NCBI GenBank assembly: GCA_943789375.1
Contig: CALSTX010000003.1
Location: forward strand, 62,001 to 126,000
DNA from: an uncultured Opitutales bacterium
GTDB taxonomy: Bacteria > Verrucomicrobiota > Verrucomicrobiia > Opitutales > Seribacteraceae
Direction of reading: 5' to 3'
Length of the DNA: 64,000 nt
Positions within the stretch are counted from its first letter, which is position 1. Every line of letters starts with the position of its first letter. A program made the translations under genes and the position numbers. This document shows positions 1-10,048 of the stretch, piece by piece. The notes below the pieces were generated by a model. That model ran no database searches. It was not told the origin of the DNA and saw nothing but the letters and a program-made list of their open reading frames with translations.

Positions 1-1206
1 CCAGGCCTCAGTGCTCCCCACATATTTATCGGAATCCGGATCACGCAGGCTAACCCTGACCCGATAACTTTCCATCCCAAGTATGGAGAATACAAGCTTA
101 ACCAGTCCCAGGCATCCTTGGATTTCGTCTTGGAGTTGATCTTCCCGGATAAACAGGTGAGCATCATCTTGCGTAAACCCACGCACTCGGGTCATTCCGT
201 TTAATTCCCCAGATTGTTCCCACCTGTAAACGGTGCCAAATTCAGCCAAACGGATCGGTAGGTCCCGGTAGGATCGTTGTTCTGAATTGAAAATACGAAT
301 ATGCATCGGGCAATTCATAGGCTTGAGTAAATAGCCTTCAATTTCCCCTTCTTCCAGTTTGTTTGCCAAGTCAGAGCATGAACATCCTTCCGATGCCAGT
401 TCGCTTAAGCATTCGCGATGAATAATCGGGGGATATTGAGAGTCTTGGTAATAAGGGAAATGGCCCGAAGTTTTGTACAGGTCCAATTTTCCGATGTGCG
501 GTGTGTAAACTTGTGAGTAGCCCTGCTTGGCAAGCTCTTTGGATATAAAGCTTTCAAGCTCTTGCCGTAGGATGGCACCATTCGGCTTCCATAAAACCAA
601 ACCTTGCCCCACCATTTCATCGATATGAAAAAGCCCGAGATCACGCCCAAGGTTTCGATGATCTCTTTTTTTGGCTTCTTCCAGTTGAACTACATATTCC
701 TTGAGTTCATCCTTAGTTGCAAAAGCGGTTCCATAAATTCGTTGAAGTTGCTTGTTAGCGGAATCTCCACGGTGGTAAGAGCCAGCCACATTTAAAAGTT
801 TAAAAGCTTTTATTTTCTTTGTGTAGCCAACGTGGGAACCTGCACACAGATCTTTGAACTCACCGTTCTGGTAAAAAGAGATTACCTCACCGTCTGGGAT
901 GTCATCCAAACGGCCAAGTTTATAAGTCTCCTGCCCCATATTTTTGATAATCGAAACCGCTTCTTCCCGAGAAACTTCAAGCCTTTCAAAGCGTTGGTTT
1001 TCTTTGATGACTTTTTTCATTTCAGCTTCGATTTCTTCAATGATATCTGGGGTGAAGGGGATATCGGAATCAAAGTCATAGTAGAAACCTGAATCAGTGG
1101 GCGGACCGATATCAAGCTTGGTATCTGGGTACAACCGAAGAACCGCGGTTGCGAGCACATGAGCAGCAGAGTGACGAATTTCCTCCAAGGGAGACATTTC
1201 CTTCAT
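1..1206 (-). CDS. thrS: Threonine--tRNA ligase, N-terminal ~400 aa (gene runs off the left window edge)
   Basis: Reverse-strand translation MKEMSPLEEIRHSAAHVLATAVLRLYPDTKLDIGPPTDSGFYYDFD matches the ThrS second additional domain; stop of metH is in frame upstream, so start is near 1206 or 1197. Confidence 0.93.
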   Translation of the reverse strand, partial: MKEMSPLEEIRHSAAHVLATAVLRLYPDTKLDIGPPTDSGFYYDFDSDIPFTPDIIEEIEAEMKKVIKENQRFERLEVSREEAVSIIKNMGQETYKLGRLDDIPDGEVISFYQNGEFKDLCAGSHVGYTKKIKAFKLLNVAGSYHRGDSANKQLQRIYGTAFATKDELKEYVVQLEEAKKRDHRNLGRDLGLFHIDEMVGQGLVLWKPNGAILRQELESFISKELAKQGYSQVYTPHIGKLDLYKTSGHFPYYQDSQYPPIIHRECLSELASEGCSCSDLANKLEEGEIEGYLLKPMNCPMHIRIFNSEQRSYRDLPIRLAEFGTVYRWEQSGELNGMTRVRGFTQDDAHLFIREDQLQDEIQGCLGLVKLVFSILGMESYRVRVSLRDPDSDKYVGSTEAW

Positions 1207-1260
1207 CCCTCCATATTTACTTTTGACGAAGGCATCCTGCAATGCCAAAGGAACGAAAGA

Positions 1261-4200
1261 TTATTCTTCGAATCCTAAATTAGGTCGCAACCACTTCATC
1301 GCTACATCTTTGCTCCAACCTTTTCGTGCGGCATAATCTTCCACCTGGTCTTTGCCTAGGCTTCCGACATTGAAATAAGTAGATTGAGGATTGGAGAAAT
1401 AGAGCCCTGAAACAGAGCATCCTGGGTTCATTGCCCGGGATTCGGTCAACTCAAGACCAATTTTGTCCTCCACGGAAAGTAGCTCCCAAATTGTATCTTT
1501 TTCTGTATGATCTGGCTGGCTAGGATATCCACATGCAGGCCTAATACCTTGGTATTCTTCCTTGATAAGTGCCTGGTTACTAAGGTTCTCTTTCATCCCA
1601 TAACTCCACCACTCGCGTACTTTTTTGTGAGCAAGTTCAGCCATTGCTTCAGCAAAACGGTCGCCCAAGGCTTTTACCATGATCGAAGAGTAATCATCGT
1701 TTTGTTCTTCGAATTCTTGGGCCATTTTTTCAACGCCTGATCCTGCACAAACTGCAAAAGCACCAAGGTAATCAAGTTTGCTGGAATCTCGGGGTGCAAT
1801 GAAATCTGAAAGACATAAATGAACTTTCTTCGCCACAGATTGTTGTCTCCGTAGAAAGTGAAAAGTGCCCAGTTTTTTGGATTTCTCAATATCTTCAAAA
1901 ACCTCCACATCATCCTGGACGGAATGAGCCGGCCAGAGGCCAACAACAGCTTCGCATTTAAATGCCTTTTCCTTAATAATTCTTTCAAGTAAGTCCTGAG
2001 CATTTTCAAAAAGGTTTTTGGCTTCTTCACCGACACTTTTACGGTCAAAAATATCCGGAAACTTTCCTTTTAATTCCCAGGACCAAAAAAATGGAGACCA
2101 GTCAAAGTATTCCAAGACTTCATCTAATTCGGCAGTGAAACTATGAACTCCAAGTTTTTCTGGAAAAGGCTGTGCGATCTCTTGGTTTTCCCAATCTATA
2201 CTTGGTCCTTTTTTGCGGGAATCAAGGAGTGATACGAGTTTCTTTTCTCCACGTTTTTCATATTCCTCTTTGGTCTTTTTTTGGTCTTTCTTGAGCTTGG
2301 ATATAAAGACTTCTTTTTTATCTTCTTGGGTTAAGTCATTACACACATTTACAACCAACGAAGCATCTGGGACCTGCACAACCGCACTTTCATAATGGTG
2401 GGCAATTTTGATGGCGGTGTGGGCACGACTTGTGGTCGCACCACCAATCAATAAGGGAATATTTAAGCCACCTTTTTGCATTTCCTGGGCGTTGTGGATC
2501 ATCTCGTCCAACGATGGAGTGATCAGCCCACTTAGCCCAAGAATGTCGGCGTTATGATTTCGCACGGCTTCGAGGATTTTATCACAGGAAACCATCACAC
2601 CCAAGTCAATGACTTCCCAGTTGTTGCACGCAAGAACCACACCCACGATATTCTTACCAATGTCGTGAACATCACCCTTAACCGTAGCAATGACCATTGT
2701 CCCTCTTTTCTTAGATCCGGAATCGCCTTTCTCAGCTTCCATGAACGGTTCGAGGTAGGCGACTGCCTTTTTCATCACTCGAGCACTTTTTACTACCTGT
2801 GGTAAGAACATTTTACCTTCTCCGAACAGACCACCCACTACTTTCATCCCATCCATTAATGGGCCTTCAATCACTTCAAGAGGGCGTCCGAGAAGAGATC
2901 TAGCTTCTTCTGCATCTTCTTCGGCATAATCCCCAATTCCTTTAACCAGAGAATAGCTTAGCCTTTCAGCCACAGGCTTATCTCTCCAGGACAGGTCGGG
3001 GCCTTCCGATGTCCGGTTGGAATTTTTATCTTTTATTTTTTCCGCATATTCTAAGAGGTCTTCCCCTGCATTCTTTGACTTGTTTAGAACAACTGCTTCA
3101 ACTCTGGATCGCAGTTCATCTTCGATTTCGTCATAGACTGCAAGCATTCCCGCATTTACGATACCCATATCAAGCCCAGCTTGGCAGGCATGGTAAAGGA
3201 AACTTGCATGCATGGCTTCACGGACTAAATTATTACCACGGAAAGAGAAGGATACATTACTGATACCACCACTTGTACGAGCATGGGGGCAGCGTTTTTT
3301 TATTTCCCTTACTGCATCGATAAAATCTAGCCCATAGGCATTGTGCTCATCCATACCAGTGGCAAGAGTCAATACATTGGGATCAAAAATAATATCAGCA
3401 GGAGGGAAGCCAATATCTTTGACCAACAGGTTGTACGCACGTTCGCAAATACGAACCTTTTCGTCAAAGGTGGCGGCTTGTCCTTTTTCATCGAATGCCA
3501 TAACAACCACCGACGCACCGTACCTCATCGCAAGCCGGGCGTGTTGTTTAAAAGTTTCCTCTCCTTCTTTAAGACTGATTGAGTTGATAATACATTTCCC
3601 CTGTATCACTTTGAGACCCGCTTCAATCACGGACCATTTAGAACTGTCAATCATGATGGGAACCCGGGAAATATCAGGCTCAGAAACCACGAGGTTCAGA
3701 AACTTATTCATGCAGGCTTCACCATCTAGCAGGGCTGCATCAAAGTTAACATCCAGTATATTTGCTCCGTTTTCCACCTGTTGCTTGGCAACTTTCAAAG
3801 CAGAGTCGTAATCTTCCTTTTCAATAAGTTTCCGAAAGCGAGGAGACCCCGTCACATTGGTTCTTTCTCCAACCATGGTAAGAGAGGTAATATCCCCTTT
3901 TAATTCAAAGGGTTCGAGACCGCTAAGTCGTAGGGCAGGATCGATAACCACAGGCTTGCGAGGCTCTGCTTGAGATAATTTTTCTGCAATCGCATGAATA
4001 TGATCTGGAGTAGTCCCGCAACATCCACCTGCCATGTTTAAAAGCTTTTCGTCCGCAAATGTAAAAAGTGAGCCGGCTGTATCTTCGGGTTTCTCATCGT
4101 ATCCAGTTGGAGCCAGGGGATTGGGCAATCCCGCATTGGGATAGCAGTGAACAAAGCAATCTGCATTTTTAGCCAAGGCTTGGAGGTATGGGCGCATCGC

Positions 4201-4974
4201 ATCTGCTCCAAGTGCACAATTTAAACCGACTCCCAATGGTTTTGCATGGGCGATGGAATTCCAACAAGCTTCCGTTGTTTGCCCAGAAAGTGTACGCCCT
4301 GATGCATCTGTTATCGTAATCGACATGATTACAGGAAGTCTTTTCCCTGCCTCATCAAAAAAGTTTTCTATGGCAAAAATTGCTGCCTTGAGATTTAGGG
4401 TATCGAAGGTTGTTTCTGGCATTAAAATATCAACGCCTCCGTCCACTAAAGCCTTTGTTTGTTTGTAGTACGCCTCTACTAATTCATCAAATGTAACATT
4501 CCTAAGCGAAGGGTCGTTCACATCCGGAGAAAGGGATGCGGTGCGATTTGTTGGACCAATTGCACCTGCCACAAATCTCGGGCGTGTGGGATCTTTTTTC
4601 ATTGCGTAATCTGCTGCTTCTCGGGCGAGCTTTGCAGATGCAATGTTCACATCTTCCACAATTTCTTCGAGGTTGTAGTCAGCCATCGCGATGCTGGTAC
4701 CGCTAAAAGTATTGGTTTCCACTAGGTCGCTTCCAGCATCAAAGTACGATTTGTGAATATTTCGAATGATATCTGGTCTTGTTAGACTGAGTAGGTCATT
4801 GTTACCTTTTAATTCGCTGGCGTGGTTTTTAAATATATCGCCCCGAAAGTCATCTTCTTCGAGTTTTTCTTGCTGGATCATAGTGCCCATGGCCCCATCC
4901 AATATTAAAATTCGTTGGGTAAGGATGGACCTAAGGTCTTCTTCGTTTGGTCTTTGTTTAGAAAAATCTTTCAT
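1261..4974 (-). CDS. metH: Cobalamin-dependent methionine synthase
   Basis: 1237 aa; [37 protein letters not shown] (B12-binding DxHxxG) and C-terminal activation domain [12 protein letters not shown]... Confidence 0.97.
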   Translation of the reverse strand: MKDFSKQRPNEEDLRSILTQRILILDGAMGTMIQQEKLEEDDFRGDIFKNHASELKGNNDLLSLTRPDIIRNIHKSYFDAGSDLVETNTFSGTSIAMADYNLEEIVEDVNIASAKLAREAADYAMKKDPTRPRFVAGAIGPTNRTASLSPDVNDPSLRNVTFDELVEAYYKQTKALVDGGVDILMPETTFDTLNLKAAIFAIENFFDEAGKRLPVIMSITITDASGRTLSGQTTEACWNSIAHAKPLGVGLNCALGADAMRPYLQALAKNADCFVHCYPNAGLPNPLAPTGYDEKPEDTAGSLFTFADEKLLNMAGGCCGTTPDHIHAIAEKLSQAEPRKPVVIDPALRLSGLEPFELKGDITSLTMVGERTNVTGSPRFRKLIEKEDYDSALKVAKQQVENGANILDVNFDAALLDGEACMNKFLNLVVSEPDISRVPIMIDSSKWSVIEAGLKVIQGKCIINSISLKEGEETFKQHARLAMRYGASVVVMAFDEKGQAATFDEKVRICERAYNLLVKDIGFPPADIIFDPNVLTLATGMDEHNAYGLDFIDAVREIKKRCPHARTSGGISNVSFSFRGNNLVREAMHASFLYHACQAGLDMGIVNAGMLAVYDEIEDELRSRVEAVVLNKSKNAGEDLLEYAEKIKDKNSNRTSEGPDLSWRDKPVAERLSYSLVKGIGDYAEEDAEEARSLLGRPLEVIEGPLMDGMKVVGGLFGEGKMFLPQVVKSARVMKKAVAYLEPFMEAEKGDSGSKKRGTMVIATVKGDVHDIGKNIVGVVLACNNWEVIDLGVMVSCDKILEAVRNHNADILGLSGLITPSLDEMIHNAQEMQKGGLNIPLLIGGATTSRAHTAIKIAHHYESAVVQVPDASLVVNVCNDLTQEDKKEVFISKLKKDQKKTKEEYEKRGEKKLVSLLDSRKKGPSIDWENQEIAQPFPEKLGVHSFTAELDEVLEYFDWSPFFWSWELKGKFPDIFDRKSVGEEAKNLFENAQDLLERIIKEKAFKCEAVVGLWPAHSVQDDVEVFEDIEKSKKLGTFHFLRRQQSVAKKVHLCLSDFIAPRDSSKLDYLGAFAVCAGSGVEKMAQEFEEQNDDYSSIMVKALGDRFAEAMAELAHKKVREWWSYGMKENLSNQALIKEEYQGIRPACGYPSQPDHTEKDTIWELLSVEDKIGLELTESRAMNPGCSVSGLYFSNPQSTYFNVGSLGKDQVEDYAARKGWSKDVAMKWLRPNLGFEE

Positions 4975-4979
4975 ATACG

Positions 4980-5005
4980 CATCAACATATCATGATATGT
5001 TGATG
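4980..5005. promoter_or_regulatory. Perfect 26-bp palindrome upstream of metH (candidate operator or leader hairpin)
   Basis: CATCAACATATCATGATATGTTGATG is identical to its reverse complement; lies 5 nt upstream of the metH start codon. Confidence 0.7.
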
Positions 5006-5110
5006 TGAGATTTGGGCAATCTGAAAAAGGACAAAATATACAGAATGAAAATTTAAAACAATTTTCTTTGCCAACATCCAATTTCAACTCTAGTAATGGT
5101 ACCTTTATTA

Positions 5111-5188
5111 CGGGACGTAGCGTAGTCTGGTTAGCGCGCCTGCTTTGGGAGCAGGAGGCCGAGAGTTCGAATCTCTCCGTCCCGACCA
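5111..5188 (+). tRNA. tRNA-Pro (TGG), CCA encoded
   Basis: Acceptor CGGGACG/CGTCCCG, anticodon stem CCTGC/GCAGG with loop TTTGGGA, T-loop GTTCGAATC, 3' ACCA. Confidence 0.95.
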
Positions 5189-5272
5189 TTTCATATTTTG
5201 TAATTTAGAGAAATGATTCCCGGAACCATAATTTTAAGAATCTGGTAGTTCTTAGCTGTAAAAGTCTTACTT

Positions 5273-5842
5273 GTGTACAAAGAAGAATTTTATTTAGGTA
5301 AAGATCGTGTTTTGATTTTAAAGATTCCAGACTTGGAATCTTGGTTAGATCCATTGCAATCAGAGTTTTGTTCTCATCGAAGAAAATGCAAAAACTCACA
5401 TAAAATTAATGGCAGATGGGAGAATTCCTATTTGGACATCGACTTAGTTCCAAGTGCTCGTATTCCGATGAGGTTTGCTCGAAAAGTTGGACTTGAGATC
5501 CTTAATACTAGATCAGTTTTATTATTTGAGCCTTTACCTGGCAGTGGTTGTGAGATGCCACCTTTTTGGTTTAACGTTGCGAAACCAGACGAATTAACCG
5601 GTTTGCATGACCATGCACATTTGTCTGTTTTATCAGCGGTTGTTTACCTACAAGCTGAATCAAATGCAGGAAATTTATATTTTCAGAAAAGCGAAGATAT
5701 TGAAGTAGTTCCAGAACCTGGGGAAATTGTTATATTTCCTCCTCATCTAAAGCATGGAGTGTCCATAAATAAATCCACTAAGGAAAGAATATCCTTGGCA
5801 TTTAATTTATTTCCCTTCCCACTGCCAAATCAGGATTTATGA
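5273..5842 (+). CDS. Putative 2OG-Fe(II) oxygenase family protein (PF13759-like)
   Basis: HDHAHLSVLSAVVYLQ...AGNLYFQ...PGEIVIFPPHLKHGV...ERISLAFN pattern; GTG start. Confidence 0.75.
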   Translation: MYKEEFYLGKDRVLILKIPDLESWLDPLQSEFCSHRRKCKNSHKINGRWENSYLDIDLVPSARIPMRFARKVGLEILNTRSVLLFEPLPGSGCEMPPFWFNVAKPDELTGLHDHAHLSVLSAVVYLQAESNAGNLYFQKSEDIEVVPEPGEIVIFPPHLKHGVSINKSTKERISLAFNLFPFPLPNQDL

Positions 5843-5983
5843 TAAATTTACGCCATAATTTTGATTTCATTTATTTTTAAATAAAATTAACAACTTTTTT
5901 TATGGATTAACGTTGAGATTCGTGAAAAGTACTATCATCAATTAACTTTACTATTTGGTTCACAAGCCTAACAAAAAATCCTC

Positions 5984-7825
5984 ATGACACCTTCAACCGA
6001 TTCTTTTGAAGAGATAGAATCAGCCGTTGTACGATTTGCCGGAGATTCCGGTGATGGCATGCAAACGGTTGGCGAACGTTTTACTGACTCCAGTGCTTTT
6101 GCTGGGAACGACATTGCAACCCTTCCAGACTTTCCCGCTGAAATTCGAGCACCTGCAGGAACCCTCGCTGGAGTTTCTGGTTTTCAGCTACAGTTTGGAA
6201 GTCGGAAAATTCTCACCCCCGGGGATCAGCCTGATGCTTTGGTGGCGATGAACCCCGCAGCCCTCAAGACAAATGTCGATGATCTGCCTGAGGGAGGGAT
6301 GCTTGTGGTTAATGTTGATTCATTTAAGAAAATGAACTTAACAAAAGCTGGTTATGAAACAAATCCTTTGGAGGATGAAGACTTTAGAAAAAAATATCAT
6401 TTAGTAGAGCTTGATCTTACGAGCTTAACCAAAGATGCCTTAACAGACAGCCCTCTCAAACCATCAGATAAAGCAAGGTGTAAAAACTTTTTTGCCCTAG
6501 GGTTTATGTACTATGTTTACGGTCGTCCCTTGGAACCAACCTTAAAATTTTTTAGTGATAAGTGGTCTAAACGTTTACCCGATCTCGCGGAAGCTAACTC
6601 CGTTGCCTTAAAAGCTGGCTTTAATCTCGGTGATACCATGGAAACAGCCCGTAATCGTTATCAAGTTTCCAAGGCCCCGGTGCAAGCAGGTTTATATCGT
6701 AAGATTTCCGGTAACGAAGCATTGGTTTATGGTCTGGTTGCTGGAGCCAAGCAGGCAAACCGGGAACTTTTATACGCTGGTTATCCAATCACACCCGCTT
6801 CTCCAATTCTCGAGGGACTCTCTGCTCTCAAGAAATTTGGCGTAAAAACCTTACAAGCAGAAGATGAGATTTCAGCTATGGGGATGGCTATTGGTGCCAG
6901 TTTTGCCGGAGATCTTGCCGTAGTTGCCACCAGTGGCCCGGGCATGTGCCTGAAGAGTGAATTTATCGGCTTGGCATCTATCACTGAACTTCCAGTAGTT
7001 ATCGTTAATGTACAACGGGGTGGACCCAGTACTGGCCTGCCCACCAAAACAGAACAGAGCGATCTTATGCAAAGCCTCTACGCCAGGCATGGTGATTGTC
7101 CACTACCTGTAATCGCTGCCCATTCACCTTCAGATTGTTTTGACTGTGCGATCGAGGCCTCGAGGATTGCTCTTACCTACATGACTCCCGTTATCTTATT
7201 GAGTGATCTCTATGTGGCCAATGGGTCAGAGCCGTGGCAGGTACCAAACGCAGGAGAATTACCTTTGATTGAAAATAAATTCGCAAACCCAGATGAAGAA
7301 TTTGTGGTCTACAAAAGAGATCCTAAAACATTAGCCCGAACGCAGGCGATTCCTGGGCAAGCAGGTATGGAGCATCGCATAGGTGGTCTGGAAAAAGCTG
7401 AAGATGGAGGCGTCAGTTACGACCCTGAAAACCATGAGAATATGACTCACCTACGCGCTGATAAGATAAATGGGATTGCTGAAAGCATTGACCCTATATC
7501 GATTCAAGGGGATTCGACGGGAGACTTACTTGTTATCGGATGGGGCGGCACATACGGTGCTATTTCATCCGCAACTAAAATGCTACAAGATGAAGGCTTT
7601 GCTGTGAGCAGCATTCATCTTAGGCATTTAAACCCTTTACCAAACGACTTGGGTAATATCATTAAGTCATTTAAGAAGGTCATTGTTCCTGAGTTAAATC
7701 TCGGGCAGCTGAGTACCATCCTTCGGTCTAGTTTTGTAACAGACATCATCTCCTACAACAAAATACAGGGTAAGCCCTTTAAGGTAGCTGAACTTCGCGA
7801 GGAGTTTTTGAAGCATCTTTCTTAA
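5984..7825 (+). CDS. korA: 2-oxoacid:acceptor (2-oxoglutarate:ferredoxin-type) oxidoreductase subunit alpha
   Basis: RFAGDSGDGMQTVGERF, PAEIRAPAGTLAGVSGFQLQFGS, GYPITPASPILE, ATSGPGMCLKSEFIGLA. Confidence 0.93.
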   Translation: MTPSTDSFEEIESAVVRFAGDSGDGMQTVGERFTDSSAFAGNDIATLPDFPAEIRAPAGTLAGVSGFQLQFGSRKILTPGDQPDALVAMNPAALKTNVDDLPEGGMLVVNVDSFKKMNLTKAGYETNPLEDEDFRKKYHLVELDLTSLTKDALTDSPLKPSDKARCKNFFALGFMYYVYGRPLEPTLKFFSDKWSKRLPDLAEANSVALKAGFNLGDTMETARNRYQVSKAPVQAGLYRKISGNEALVYGLVAGAKQANRELLYAGYPITPASPILEGLSALKKFGVKTLQAEDEISAMGMAIGASFAGDLAVVATSGPGMCLKSEFIGLASITELPVVIVNVQRGGPSTGLPTKTEQSDLMQSLYARHGDCPLPVIAAHSPSDCFDCAIEASRIALTYMTPVILLSDLYVANGSEPWQVPNAGELPLIENKFANPDEEFVVYKRDPKTLARTQAIPGQAGMEHRIGGLEKAEDGGVSYDPENHENMTHLRADKINGIAESIDPISIQGDSTGDLLVIGWGGTYGAISSATKMLQDEGFAVSSIHLRHLNPLPNDLGNIIKSFKKVIVPELNLGQLSTILRSSFVTDIISYNKIQGKPFKVAELREEFLKHLS

Positions 7826-7844
7826 TTCTAAATTTTTAAAAATC

Positions 7845-8876
7845 ATGAGTTCGTCAACAACCGAAGAAGAGAGTTTAACCAAAAAAGATTTTGTTACATC
7901 CAATGATGTAAGATGGTGTCCGGGATGTGGCGATTATGCCATTCTCAATGCGGTGCAGAGAACCATGCCGGAATTGGGAATACCCAAGGAGAAATTTGTA
8001 GTGGTGAGCGGAATCGGGTGTTCCAGCCGGTTTCCTTATTACATGAACACCTACGGGTTTCACACCATTCATGGCCGTGCCCCGTCTGTTGCAACTGGTA
8101 TTAAAGTAGCTAACCCCGAGCTCTCCGTATGGATGATTACCGGAGATGGTGATGGTCTATCTATCGGAGGCAATCACCTGCTCCATTTATTGCGCCGAAA
8201 TCTAGATATCAATGTGCTCCTTTTTAATAACCGCATTTACGGGTTAACCAAAGGACAATATAGCCCGACTTCTGAAGTTGGAAAGAAGACCAAAAGCACA
8301 CCAGCTGGATCCGTGGACTATCCTGTTAATCCTCTTCTGTTTGCTTTAGGCAGCGAAGCCACTTTTATTGCGAGGACTACGGATACAGACCAAAAGCACA
8401 TGATTGAAACTTTTAAGGCTGCTCAGGCCCACAAAGGTACCTCCTTTGTAGAGGTTTTTCAAAACTGCGTTATTTTTAACAACAAAACATTTGAACCTAT
8501 AACCGGGCGTGATGTTAAAAATGATCAAATCCTTTATCTTGAAGAGGGCAAGCCTCTCGTCTTTGGTCAGAATCAAGATAAGGGCATACGATTGAATGGA
8601 CTTGACCCTGAGGTGGTCTCCTTAGGAGATAATGGTGCAGCAGGTGAGACTGAACTTCTTGTGCACAACCCAAAGAGTCCCAATGCTGCCTATCCCACTC
8701 TGCTAGCTCAAATGACTTACCCAACCTTTCCAACTCCCCTTGGAGTACTTCGGCAACTTGAGGGAAGGGAAACCTATGAAGAGTCCGTAGTCGGACAGAT
8801 TGAAGCATCGCAAGCGAAAGGGGAGGGGGCTCTGCAAGAATTACTTACCGGGAAGAACTCCTGGGTCGTGGAATAG
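7845..8876 (+). CDS. korB: 2-oxoacid:ferredoxin oxidoreductase subunit beta (TPP-binding)
   Basis: WCPGCGDYAILNAVQ, GIGCSSRFPYYMNTYGFHTIHGRAPSVATGIK, TGDGDGLSIGGNHLLHLLRRN. Confidence 0.95.
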   Translation: MSSSTTEEESLTKKDFVTSNDVRWCPGCGDYAILNAVQRTMPELGIPKEKFVVVSGIGCSSRFPYYMNTYGFHTIHGRAPSVATGIKVANPELSVWMITGDGDGLSIGGNHLLHLLRRNLDINVLLFNNRIYGLTKGQYSPTSEVGKKTKSTPAGSVDYPVNPLLFALGSEATFIARTTDTDQKHMIETFKAAQAHKGTSFVEVFQNCVIFNNKTFEPITGRDVKNDQILYLEEGKPLVFGQNQDKGIRLNGLDPEVVSLGDNGAAGETELLVHNPKSPNAAYPTLLAQMTYPTFPTPLGVLRQLEGRETYEESVVGQIEASQAKGEGALQELLTGKNSWVVE

Positions 8877-8932
8877 TTACTGCCTCGAGCAATAGTTGAC
8901 TGCCCAGCTATTTACCTTATAAATGAAATTCT

Positions 8933-9105
8933 ATGGAATTTATTGATAACCCGCAATTCGGTCACAAGAAAAACAAACTGCCCGTCATTCTTGGTTCCTG
9001 TAGCTCATGTTTGCGGTGCTCATCCTTGGCATTGTAGCTTCCAAGATTTATGTGGATGCCGTTTTGCACCCATCTGATGCTAGTGACAAGCAGGCGAGTG
9101 ACTAG
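8933..9105 (+). pseudogene. Possible frameshifted small membrane-protein ORF
   Basis: Two adjacent frames: MEFIDNPQFGHKKNKLPVILGS... (8933-9037) then MFAVLILGIVASKIYVDAVLHPSDASDKQASD* (9007-9105). Confidence 0.3.
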
Positions 9106-9137
9106 TACATCTTTACCAGCTTGGTGTAAAATCGAAT

Positions 9138-9155
9138 CGTTTACCTTAGTAAACG
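9138..9155. terminator. Hairpin between convergent korB and the Sel1/MORN gene
   Basis: CGTTTAC-CTTA-GTAAACG perfect 7-bp stem; weak flanking U-tracts. Confidence 0.4.
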
Positions 9156-9169
9156 CTTATTATGTAGTC

Positions 9170-10048
9170 TCACTTCACAGGTTTACCCTGCTTCCACATA
9201 CCTTTAAAAGTCACCAAGCCGTTTGAAGAAAAGGATGTACCCATTCCATCTTCCAAACCATATTTGAAGTTGCCAATGTAAGATGTTCCATTTGAGTTGG
9301 TCCAATGACCATAACCATGGGGGATGTGATTGCGCATTTTTCCCCTAAAAGTGGATCCATCTTGTAGGGTAACTGTAGAGGATTTTGATACTGATTTTTT
9401 TGGATGATTATATTCAAAAGTTGGTATTCTTAAGATTCTTTTTTTTAATTCATTCATTGTGTCAGGAATGTTTTGTGCCACTACTTGCGGTATCATCCTT
9501 TTGAGTCGTTCAAAGCTTTCTGTTGAGGCTTTATCAGGGCCTCTATCTGAAGATAATTTGTAGGCAGCTAAAGCTAGTAATATTTTACCGTCTTGTTCGT
9601 AGACTCGACCTAAATTAAGCAAGATTTGGTCACCCCCATAAGCTATGGCTTTAATATACCATTCTTCAGCTTTGGTTAAGTTGATAGATGTTCCAATTCC
9701 ATTTTTGTATACATTACCAAGGTATTGACAAGCTGTGATATTACCTTGATTACCTGCTTTCTTCATCCAGTACAAGGCATCTTGTCGTTTGTTGGGAGAG
9801 ACAACAGATAAGGAAAATCCAACAGACAATTGGGCATCAATGTCGCCCTGCCTTGCAAGTTCAATTTTCTCACTGTTTCCGTAAAGGGTGGCAACCAAAA
9901 GTTGCAATCCCCAAAGTAAACTTGATTTAGTCAGAGCTAAAGATACGACCGAAAATTCCTTTTTTATTGGTAACAGGTTTACCATTACTTTTCTTGGCTG
10001 AGCCAAATCTCCACAGTTCCAAGTTTTCATTTGTTGTGGCATCTCCAA
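9170..10048 (-). CDS. Sel1-like repeat / MORN repeat protein (true start probably downstream of 10048)
   Basis: Sel1-like DALYWMKKAGNQGNITACQYLGNVYKNGIG...; MORN-like DGSTFRGKMRNHIPHGYGHWTNSNGTSYIGNFKYGLEDGMGT. Confidence 0.75.
   Translation of the reverse strand: MEMPQQMKTWNCGDLAQPRKVMVNLLPIKKEFSVVSLALTKSSLLWGLQLLVATLYGNSEKIELARQGDIDAQLSVGFSLSVVSPNKRQDALYWMKKAGNQGNITACQYLGNVYKNGIGTSINLTKAEEWYIKAIAYGGDQILLNLGRVYEQDGKILLALAAYKLSSDRGPDKASTESFERLKRMIPQVVAQNIPDTMNELKKRILRIPTFEYNHPKKSVSKSSTVTLQDGSTFRGKMRNHIPHGYGHWTNSNGTSYIGNFKYGLEDGMGTSFSSNGLVTFKGMWKQGKPVK

Noticed and set aside
1674-2048. 124-aa minus-strand ORF within metH
   Set aside because: Out-of-frame ORF inside an intact metH; no evidence for frameshifting
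3341-3811. 156-aa plus-strand ORF opposite metH
   Set aside because: Shadow ORF: the metH reading frame on the other strand is clearly real and this one has no recognisable motif
4971-5189. ORF translating MVGTERFELSASCSQSRRANQTTLRP...
   Set aside because: Antisense read-through of the tRNA-Pro gene, a common false ORF signature
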